A DNA stretch of 5,814 nt, taken from positions 1-5,814 of the forward strand of contig CAMBPP010000093.1 of NCBI GenBank assembly GCA_945869715.1, written 5' to 3'. Shown in pieces: positions 1-5,587 of this stretch (position 1 is the first letter of the stretch; every line of letters begins with the position of its first letter). The position numbers and the translations under genes are program-made. Under the pieces are notes generated by a model. The model made no database searches, was not told the origin of the DNA, and saw nothing but the letters and a program-made list of their open reading frames with translations. The stretch comes from Bifidobacterium breve. Its GTDB lineage: Bacteria; Actinomycetota; Acidimicrobiia; Acidimicrobiales; Ilumatobacteraceae.

Positions 1-725
1 TCAAGAAACTTTCCATCTTCTTCCCGATGTGGAATGAAGAAGAATATCTCGAACGCGCTCTCTCTGCTGGTCGCGAACTCTGCGATGTGCTCATTGCCGA
101 CGGCGAAGTTGAAACTTACGAACTCATCATTATTGACGATGCCTCAACCGATAAAACTCCCCAAATTGCCGACGCCGCTGCTGCCGCTGACCCTCGTGTC
201 AAAGTGGTGCATCACCCAGTGAACCGCAAACTAGGTGGTTCCATGAAGACCGGTTTCGCCACTGCAACTGGTGACCTCGTTCTGTACACCGATGCCGATC
301 TTCCTTTCGACATGCTTGAAGTGCGTCGCGCCGTGCGTCTCATGCATTACTACGAAGCCGACATTGTGAGTGCTTTTCGTTTTGATCGAACTGGTGAAGG
401 TTATATTCGCTCTGTCTATTCAGGTTTTTACAATGGGCTTGTGCGAGCCTTTTTTGGCGTGAAAATGCGCGACATCAACTTTGCATTTAAACTTTGTCGC
501 GGATCTATTTTTGAAAAAATTGAATTGAAAAGCGAAGGCTCATTCATAGATGCTGAGCTCGTCATTCGTGCAAGGAAGTTAGGCATGAACGTCATTCAGT
601 TTGGTGTCGATTACTTTCCGCGTACACGTGGTGTTTCTACGCTGAGTTCAATGTCGGTTATTCGCAAAATTCTCAAGGAAATGTTCACTTTGCGTAAAGA
701 ACTTCGAGCCATTGAAGCCGACTGA
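1..725 (+). CDS. Family 2 glycosyltransferase, polyprenol-phosphate sugar synthase-like (5' partial)
   Basis: The open frame runs in from the left edge (first full codon at 3) and begins KKLSIFFPMWNEEEYL, the usual first strand of a GT-A glycosyltransferase. The ATG at 27 is therefore an internal Met and the true start lies upstream of the window. Counting from that Met, the nucleotide-sugar site shows IIIDDAST (34-41) and the metal-binding DxD in YTDADLPFD (87-95). Later come RDINFAFK (148-155) and the acidic block FIDAEL (173-178), both typical of the dolichyl/polyprenyl-phosphate mannose or glucose synthase branch. Such enzymes move a sugar from GDP- or UDP-sugar to a lipid phosphate on the inner membrane face. 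No C-terminal membrane helices follow, so it is probably a peripheral, DPM1-like single-domain enzyme. The donor sugar cannot be read from sequence. Its stop overlaps the next gene by 14 nt, which implies one transcript. Confidence 0.9.
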   Translation, partial: KKLSIFFPMWNEEEYLERALSAGRELCDVLIADGEVETYELIIIDDASTDKTPQIADAAAAADPRVKVVHHPVNRKLGGSMKTGFATATGDLVLYTDADLPFDMLEVRRAVRLMHYYEADIVSAFRFDRTGEGYIRSVYSGFYNGLVRAFFGVKMRDINFAFKLCRGSIFEKIELKSEGSFIDAELVIRARKLGMNVIQFGVDYFPRTRGVSTLSSMSVIRKILKEMFTLRKELRAIEAD

Positions 726-1788
726 CAATTTCCCTCAAGAGTTTGATGCCGCGCCGAGTCATGTGCGTCAATGGTGGCCTGCTGCGGTGGCCGCAGTGCT
801 TCTTGTTGGAGTTGTTGCAGTTGGCGTTGCTGCGAATAGTGGTACTGACGGCCCCAGCACAACAACGACGGTTGCAAGTGGCCCAACAACAACAGTTCCT
901 TCATTGACTCGCACCTTGAAGGCCGGCGTGAAAGGCCCAGACGTTCGTCAACTGCAACAAAGATTGAAAGACCTTGCCTTTGACCCGAATCTCATTGACG
1001 GCGATTTTGGCTACAACACCACACAGTCGGTGTGGGCCTTTGAAAAGCTCGTCTTGAAAACGCCGCGTAAAAAAGTGACCGGCTCCATCACCCTCGAGTC
1101 GTGGCAACTGTTGCAACAAGACAACCTCATTGTGGCGCGTCGTCCGCAGGCGCCTACAGAGTCGCACGTTGAGATCTACCTTCCCGAGCAAGTGCTGGTG
1201 GTGTTCAAAAAAGGTAAGCCAATTTTGGTGACGCACATTTCGACTGGCACTGGCGAAGACTGGTGTGAAGAAGTGACCATCGACCCAGGTGAACAAGGCA
1301 ACCCGGGTACCGAGCCTCTGAAAAAAGGTATCTGTGGAAATGCGGTAACACCTGGCGGGTTTTATTACTTCTACAACCGCAAGTCGGGAACGCGTCAAAG
1401 CAAACTTGGCACAATGTGGAACCCGGTGTATTTTAATGGCGGTATTGCAGTGCATGGCGCAGCCCAAGTGCCGAATTCACCTGCATCTCATGGGTGTGTA
1501 CGTATTCCCATGCACGTGTCGGAATATTTCCAAACTCTTGTTGCCTATGGCGACCGCGTCTATGTATTCGACGGTGTGAAAGAGCCAGAGCAATATGGTG
1601 CACCTGTGCCTCCTGCCGACAGGCCCGATCCTGACTACACCACTACAACTAGTTCAACCACAACAACTTCAACTGTTGTGAAAACAACCACGACCATTAA
1701 GCAGAAACCAACAACGACAGTTCCGGCTCTAGTGCCGACGGCAACAACGTCTACCGTTGCTCCAGTGCCTGCAAGCACACTGCCTTGA
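712..1788 (+). CDS. Membrane-anchored L,D-transpeptidase (YkuD) with peptidoglycan-binding domain
   Basis: A 358-residue envelope enzyme. Order: short cytoplasmic N-terminus; hydrophobic anchor or uncleaved signal at about 23-41; Thr/Ser/Pro linker (about 45-66); PG_binding_1 domain (about 67-137, with GPDVRQLQQRL and IDGDFG); YkuD catalytic domain (about 151-288); Thr/Pro-rich tail (about 300-358). The YkuD signature is complete: H248-G249, then S259-H260-G261-C262-V263-R264, with Cys262 the nucleophile. L,D-transpeptidases make 3-3 peptidoglycan cross-links or attach proteins to the wall, acting outside the membrane. An insertion between STGTG (177-181) and TPGG (213-216) carries C185 and C208, a possible disulfide. 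The start is uncertain: TTG at 712 overlaps the glycosyltransferase by 14 nt, and GTG at 763 (residue 18) would also keep the anchor; neither has a good ribosome site. The long antisense frame here is a shadow. Confidence 0.95.
   Translation: MKPTDNFPQEFDAAPSHVRQWWPAAVAAVLLVGVVAVGVAANSGTDGPSTTTTVASGPTTTVPSLTRTLKAGVKGPDVRQLQQRLKDLAFDPNLIDGDFGYNTTQSVWAFEKLVLKTPRKKVTGSITLESWQLLQQDNLIVARRPQAPTESHVEIYLPEQVLVVFKKGKPILVTHISTGTGEDWCEEVTIDPGEQGNPGTEPLKKGICGNAVTPGGFYYFYNRKSGTRQSKLGTMWNPVYFNGGIAVHGAAQVPNSPASHGCVRIPMHVSEYFQTLVAYGDRVYVFDGVKEPEQYGAPVPPADRPDPDYTTTTSSTTTTSTVVKTTTTIKQKPTTTVPALVPTATTSTVAPVPASTLP
856..894 (+). repeat. Thr-codon low-complexity linker (N-terminal)
   Basis: ACA/ACG/ACC-rich stretch inside the L,D-transpeptidase gene, coding residues 49-61 between the membrane anchor and the peptidoglycan-binding domain. 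Bases 883-899, covering its end and coding PTTTVP, recur with one mismatch at 1708-1724 in the C-terminal tail. It probably forms an extended, possibly glycosylated wall-spanning spacer; that role is inference. Confidence 0.6.
1639..1722 (+). repeat. Thr-codon low-complexity tail (C-terminal)
   Basis: Second ACA/ACC/ACG-rich tract of the L,D-transpeptidase gene, coding residues 310-337, mostly runs of four Thr broken by Ser, Val or Lys. It follows the catalytic domain, so the enzyme is flanked by Thr-rich segments on both sides. The copy number of such tracts may vary between strains, which cannot be seen from one sequence. Confidence 0.6.
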
Positions 1789-1801
1789 AATGTGAGGAAC
1801 A

Positions 1802-2707
1802 ATGGAACGAGTGCCCTACGACGAATTCTCATTGTTTCATGAGAACATTGCCGAGTATTCCTTAACGGCATCTGCGCAACCACAGGTGCAGCGCATCGTG
1901 CATCAACTTGCCGATGGTCGCACTGTGAGTGCACTGAAGTGGGGAAGTGCAGAGCCACAAATAGTTTTTGTTCACGGTGGGTCGCAAAATGCGCACACGT
2001 GGGACACAGTGCTTTTAGACCTTGGTGTACCAGCACTCGCCATCGACTTGCCCGGCCACGGCCACTCGTCGTGGCGAGACGATGCTATGTATTCGCCGCA
2101 TTCCATGGCAGTCGATATTGCCGAGGTCATTCAGCTTCATGCTCCGTCGGCGAAAGTAGTGGTGGGCATGTCGCTAGGTGGTCTCACCTCGTTGGCTCTT
2201 GCCGGACACGCGCCGCATTTGGTTCAAGAACTCGTGCTTGTCGATATCACGCCGGGCGTGAACGGCGATAAGGCAAAAGCAATTCTCGACTTTGTTAATG
2301 GGCCGCAAACTTTTGCCTCCTTTGATGACTTGTTGAAGCGCACCATTGAGCACAACCCCACCCGCACCATTGAGTCGTTGCGCCGTGGCATTTTGCATAA
2401 TGCCAAACAACTCGACGACGGGTCATGGCAATGGCGTTACGACCGCCGCAGTCATATACGCAGTGAAAACTCAGAGCCCATCTCGGGTGATGCGCTGGGC
2501 AAATTGTGGGACCTCATTGGGTCATTGGAATGCCCCCTCACGTTGTTGCGCGGAGGAACCTCGCCTGTGGTTGACGATGCCGATGTTGCCGAGTTGTTAC
2601 GGCGCCAGGAACGAGCACAGGTACTTGTCATCGACGGGGCTGGGCACAGCATCCAGGGCGACAAACCCCGCGAGCTAGCCGCCTTCCTTGCCACCAAAGG
2701 TGCATAG
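1802..2707 (+). CDS. Alpha/beta hydrolase
   Basis: A 301-residue soluble protein with the alpha/beta hydrolase fold. Visible are the oxyanion-hole motif VFVHGG (55-60), the IDLPGHGHS turn (81-89), the nucleophile elbow G122-M-S124-L-G126, the strand VLVDITPG (145-152) and the late histidine GAGHS (279-283, His282). A cap region lies about 150-235. The acid position after the next-to-last strand is unusual: RGGTSP (250-255) has Ser where many relatives have Asp, so D148, D258 or D259 may complete the triad. The reaction could be ester, lactone, epoxide or thioester hydrolysis, and the sequence does not decide. ATG at 1802 is preceded by GAGGA at 1794-1798, a close but plausible ribosome site. 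It starts 13 nt after the L,D-transpeptidase stop and is probably the last gene of that transcript. No signal peptide is seen. Confidence 0.9.
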   Translation: MERVPYDEFSLFHENIAEYSLTASAQPQVQRIVHQLADGRTVSALKWGSAEPQIVFVHGGSQNAHTWDTVLLDLGVPALAIDLPGHGHSSWRDDAMYSPHSMAVDIAEVIQLHAPSAKVVVGMSLGGLTSLALAGHAPHLVQELVLVDITPGVNGDKAKAILDFVNGPQTFASFDDLLKRTIEHNPTRTIESLRRGILHNAKQLDDGSWQWRYDRRSHIRSENSEPISGDALGKLWDLIGSLECPLTLLRGGTSPVVDDADVAELLRRQERAQVLVIDGAGHSIQGDKPRELAAFLATKGA

Positions 2708-2709
2708 CG

Positions 2710-2739
2710 AGCCGAGTTTTAGTACCTGGGCGGCTTTTT
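2710..2739 (+). terminator. Candidate intrinsic terminator after the hydrolase gene
   Basis: AGCCG (2710-2714) can pair with CGGCT (2731-2735), followed directly by TTTT (2736-2739). It begins 3 nt after the hydrolase stop, which is a good position. The stem is only 5 bp and the loop 16 nt, so it would be weak. It may act with the second hairpin at 2775. Confidence 0.4.
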
Positions 2740-2774
2740 CGTTCGCAGCTCGCCGTTCGACCACCTTGGTGAGA

Positions 2775-2812
2775 CCCTTTTTCTGATAGGAAAGCAGGGC
2801 AATATTTTTTTT
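2775..2812 (+). terminator. Second candidate terminator or leader hairpin
   Basis: CCCT (2775-2778) pairs with AGGG (2796-2799), and TTTTC (2779-2783) with GGAAA (2789-2793, one G-U pair). The loop is 5 nt and there is a 2-nt bulge (GC, 2794-2795). Eight T residues follow at 2805-2812, five bases after the stem, which is further than ideal. If the dehydrogenase promoter lies downstream, this ends the left operon. If it lies upstream, the hairpin would sit in the E1 alpha leader and could attenuate it. Confidence 0.35.
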
Positions 2813-2870
2813 GAAGTTTATTGAGATATCCACATCCCGTTTTCGGATTTGTAAAGGCTTACGAGACCCT

Positions 2871-3863
2871 ATGGCAACAACTAACCGTCCTGATTCACCT
2901 GATCGTGAAACCCTCGTACAGATGTACGAGATCCAAAACAAGATCAAAACCACCGACGAGCGTTTTCGCTCAATGTTGACGAGTGGTCAAATTCAATTGA
3001 TCTATTACTCGCCTCGCGGACAAGAGTGCATTAGTGCTGGTTATGCCGTGCACCTCCGCCCCGACGACTATGTGGTCACCATTTATCGTGGACTCCACGA
3101 CCACCTCGCAAAGGGTGTTCCTATGCGTGAACTTTGGGCAGAGTTCCTTGGTCGTTCCACAGGAACATGCAAGGGCAAGGGTGGCCCAATGCATATCACG
3201 CACCCCGAATCGGGCTTGGTAGTAACTACCGGCATCGTGGGTTCTGGTATCCCTATTGCAAACGGTTTCGGACTCGCATCACAGCTTGCAGGAACCGACC
3301 AGGTCACCGTGGTGAACTTTGGTGATGGTGCGTCAAACATCGGCGCCTTCCACGAAGGCATGAACATGGCCGCTGTGTGGAAATTGCCTGTCATTTTCGT
3401 TTGCCAGAACAACCTTTATGGCGAGCACACACCAATGTCAATGTCAACAGGCGTTGAGTACATCTCAGAGCGCGCCGCAGCATACGGAATGCCTGGAGTA
3501 ACAGTGAACGGTAACGATCCTGTTGCAATGTGGCATGCCGCTGGCGAAGCAATTGCCCGTGCGCGTGCAGGTGAGGGTCCAACTCTCATTGAAGCTCGTA
3601 CGTATCGTTTCTATGGTCACCTCATGGGTGATGCCATGGAATACATGCCAAAAGAAGAGCGCAAAGCCGCAATGGCCGCCGACCCAGTGCCAGCATTCCG
3701 TGCTTGGTTGCTAGAGAACGGTCATGCAACTGAAGCACAGCTTGCTGAAATTGAAGACAAGATCGTTGCAATGGTGGATGATGCAGTGGAATTCGCAATG
3801 AATAGCCCTGAACCGTCACTCGACGAGTTGTACACAGACGTCTACGAAGAAATCACTAAGTGA
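2871..3863 (+). CDS. 2-oxoacid dehydrogenase E1 component, alpha subunit (thiamine diphosphate-dependent)
   Basis: A 330-residue E1 alpha subunit of the pyruvate/acetoin/branched-chain dehydrogenase family. It forms an alpha2beta2 heterotetramer with the next gene product, decarboxylates a 2-oxoacid (or cleaves acetoin) and acylates the lipoyl group of E2. Visible motifs: SPRGQE (47-52), YRGLHDHLAKG (72-82), KGKGGPMHI (101-109), and the thiamine diphosphate/Mg motif from GDGASN (151-156) to NN (180-181). The active-site loop reads YRFYGHLMGD (245-254). Length is normal for the family. ATG at 2871 is chosen because the protein then starts MATTNRPDSP, as expected; the in-frame TTG at 2811 would add 20 unlikely residues inside the leader. 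No strong ribosome site or promoter is seen; AAAGG at 2853-2857 is rather distant. Acetoin (acoA-like) and pyruvate (pdhA-like) substrates are both possible, so no symbol is given. Confidence 0.97.
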   Translation: MATTNRPDSPDRETLVQMYEIQNKIKTTDERFRSMLTSGQIQLIYYSPRGQECISAGYAVHLRPDDYVVTIYRGLHDHLAKGVPMRELWAEFLGRSTGTCKGKGGPMHITHPESGLVVTTGIVGSGIPIANGFGLASQLAGTDQVTVVNFGDGASNIGAFHEGMNMAAVWKLPVIFVCQNNLYGEHTPMSMSTGVEYISERAAAYGMPGVTVNGNDPVAMWHAAGEAIARARAGEGPTLIEARTYRFYGHLMGDAMEYMPKEERKAAMAADPVPAFRAWLLENGHATEAQLAEIEDKIVAMVDDAVEFAMNSPEPSLDELYTDVYEEITK

Positions 3864-3872
3864 GAGACAACC

Positions 3873-4874
3873 ATGACTACTACTGAACCCCGCATTATTC
3901 CAATGGGCGTCGCGCTCAACGAAGCTATGGACATCGCAATGGGCCTCGACGAGAAAGTTTTCTTGTTGGGCGAAGACATTGCCGAGCCATCTGGTGGCGT
4001 ATACAAAATCACTAAGGGCCTCTCAACAAAATACGGAACACACCGTGTGCGTAAGACCCCTATTTCTGAAGCTGCCATCATTGGCGCTGCAGTAGGTGCT
4101 GCCATTGCTGGTTACAAGCCAGTTGCTGAAATCATGATCATGGACTTCATTGCCGTGTGTCTCGACCAAATCACCAACCATGCAGCGAAAATTCGCTACA
4201 TGTCAGGTGGCCAAACCACAGTGCCTATGGTTATTCGTACCAGCGCTGGTGCTGGTCGTCAGTTTGGCGCTCAGCACTCAGAAATGCTTGAAGCATGGGC
4301 AGTGCACACACCTGGGCTCAAGGTAGTTGTTCCTTCGAACCCTGCCGATGCCAAAGGTTTGCTCATCAGCTCTATCTTCGATCCAGACCCAGTGCTCTTT
4401 GTTGAGCCAATGCTCATGTATTGGGATCCGCAATACGCATGTGACGTTCCGGTGGGCGACAATCGCATTCCACTTGGCAAGGCAAACATTGTGCGCGAAG
4501 GAAAAGACGTCACTGTCATTTCTTACGGCAAGCAAGTACACGACGCTGTGAAAGCAGCCGACATTCTTGCTGCTGAGGGCGTGTCTGTTGAAGTCATCGA
4601 CTTGCGTACCCTTGTTCCACTTGATGAGGCAACTGTTCTTGCGTCGGTATCAAAAACCAAGCGCGCAGTTGTTGTTCATGAAGCGGTCACGCGTTGTGGT
4701 TTCGGTGCTGAATTGTCCAGCCGTATTCACGAAGAACTGTTCGGCACTCTTTCTGCACCAGTTGCTCGTGTTGGTGGGCAAAACACTCCGGTGCCATACG
4801 CAAAGAACTTGGAAACAGCATTTGTTCCCCAGGTTGCCGACATCGTTGCAGCAATCAAATCACTCAACAAATAG
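3873..4874 (+). CDS. 2-oxoacid dehydrogenase E1 component, beta subunit
   Basis: A 333-residue transketolase-type E1 beta subunit, partner of the upstream E1 alpha. The N-terminal pyrimidine-binding domain shows LLGEDIAEPSGGVYK (31-45) and TPISEAAIIGAAVG (62-75). Glu66 is the expected residue that activates the thiamine diphosphate aminopyrimidine. QHSEMLEAW (134-142) and HTPGLKVVVPSNPADAKGLL (145-164) follow. The C-terminal transketolase domain shows KDVTVISYG (211-219), VIDLRTLVPLD (241-251) and VVVHEA (266-271). Length is typical and no key residue looks lost. ATG at 3873 lies 9 nt after the E1 alpha stop, so the two are co-transcribed and probably translationally coupled. The gene ends only 13 nt from the stop of the opposing DUF305 gene, and I see no convincing terminator in that gap. 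Confidence 0.97.
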   Translation: MTTTEPRIIPMGVALNEAMDIAMGLDEKVFLLGEDIAEPSGGVYKITKGLSTKYGTHRVRKTPISEAAIIGAAVGAAIAGYKPVAEIMIMDFIAVCLDQITNHAAKIRYMSGGQTTVPMVIRTSAGAGRQFGAQHSEMLEAWAVHTPGLKVVVPSNPADAKGLLISSIFDPDPVLFVEPMLMYWDPQYACDVPVGDNRIPLGKANIVREGKDVTVISYGKQVHDAVKAADILAAEGVSVEVIDLRTLVPLDEATVLASVSKTKRAVVVHEAVTRCGFGAELSSRIHEELFGTLSAPVARVGGQNTPVPYAKNLETAFVPQVADIVAAIKSLNK

Positions 4875-4887
4875 AAGGTATTAGTTC

Positions 4888-5547
4888 CTAGCCAATGAGG
4901 CGGGTGAGTTCTTTTACTTCAGATTTTTGAGCTGAGGACATGACCTTGGCAAGAGCAGTCACTTCACTGTTTTTGCCATGCATGCCCGCATGTTCTGCCA
5001 TGTGAATTCCACCGTTGTGGTGGGCAATCATGAGTTGTCCAAAAAGAGCGTCTACTTCTTTGCCGCGGGTATTGCGTAGTTGTTGTAACTGTGCGTCGGT
5101 GGCATAGCCCGGCATTTGGTTGAGGGGGAGTGGTTCATTCATCCACCCCATCACTTGGTCTGTTTCGTTTGTTTCAGATGCTTTGAATTGGCGCAACATT
5201 TGCACCATGCGGCCCGACTCTGCAGATTGAGCCACGATAATTTCACGCGCAATGAGTCGCAGCACGCTGCGCGATGCAAGACCCTCAGGTGTTCCAGCAC
5301 TGGATGCATCGATGTAGACGAGGCTCATCACAACAGCTTGTTCGTGGTGAATACGCATGTCTTGAAGAAAGCCAATGTCGGATCCGTTGTGTGCCCCGCG
5401 GCCTCGAGACTCACCAACGGTGAAGGCAATGGCCCCAGAGAGCACAATGCCGGCCACAACCAGAAGGATGATGTTGAGCGGGTTCATCCACCACGGGAGG
5501 GGCTGGGAGTCAGGTTTTTGGGTGTCTGGGGCAGGCGAAGAATCCAT
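4888..5547 (-). CDS. DUF305 protein with N-terminal membrane anchor
   Basis: A 219-residue protein: Pro-rich N-terminus, one hydrophobic segment (about 24-44), then a DUF305 domain (about 55-217). DUF305 is a ferritin-like four-helix fold. Hallmarks are FLQDMRIHHEQAV (60-72), LMIAHHNGGIHMAEHAGMH (172-190) and the closing helix with SAQKSEVKEL (205-214). The paired HH and nearby Met are typical, and a cyanobacterial relative, CopM, binds copper, so an extracytoplasmic metal-related role is plausible but unproven. ATG at 5547 is chosen because an anchor follows and it avoids E2 coding sequence. An alternative ATG at 5589 would add 14 residues and overlap the E2 start codon; further upstream extension is shadow coding. 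The gene lies antisense between E1 beta and E2, convergent with the former and divergent from the latter. Confidence 0.9.
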   Translation of the reverse strand: MDSSPAPDTQKPDSQPLPWWMNPLNIILLVVAGIVLSGAIAFTVGESRGRGAHNGSDIGFLQDMRIHHEQAVVMSLVYIDASSAGTPEGLASRSVLRLIAREIIVAQSAESGRMVQMLRQFKASETNETDQVMGWMNEPLPLNQMPGYATDAQLQQLRNTRGKEVDALFGQLMIAHHNGGIHMAEHAGMHGKNSEVTALAKVMSSAQKSEVKELTRLIG

Positions 5548-5587
5548 AATTCGCAGTGTGCCACGAAAATCCGATAGAACAAGAGCC
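5548..5587. promoter_or_regulatory. Short divergent intergenic region between DUF305 and E2 genes
   Basis: These 40 nt separate the chosen start codons of two divergent genes. Any private promoters must fit here or lie inside the opposing coding sequences. On the minus strand TTGTTC is a possible -35 element, but no good -10 follows at normal spacing; nothing clear is seen on the plus strand. The space suggests leaderless or very short leaders, or that E2 is read through from the E1 promoter. Confidence 0.3.

Noticed and set aside
901..1467. Long minus-strand open frame (188 codons) opposite the L,D-transpeptidase gene
   Set aside because: The plus strand encodes intact PG-binding and YkuD domains with catalytic motifs. 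The antisense translation has no recognisable domain and looks like a mirror of coding bias.
2762..2771. Short inverted repeat CACC-TT-GGTG upstream of E1 alpha
   Set aside because: Four-base arms are expected by chance and there is no second copy or known regulator pattern.
2821..2849. Possible promoter for E1 alpha: TTGAGA at 2821-2826
   Set aside because: The -35 match is good, but the best hexamer at normal spacing (TCGGAT at 2843) matches the -10 consensus poorly; not enough to call.
2811..2870. TTG start at 2811 extending E1 alpha by 20 residues
   Set aside because: The extension falls on a T8 tract and has no family similarity that I recognise; ATG at 2871 gives the normal N-terminus.
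3083..3412. Minus-strand frame (109 codons) opposite E1 alpha
   Set aside because: It overlaps the highly conserved thiamine diphosphate-binding region and shows no motif of its own.
4875..4887. Bidirectional terminator between E1 beta and DUF305
   Set aside because: Only a 3-bp palindrome (TAG/CTA) is visible and there is no T run; no terminator can be supported.
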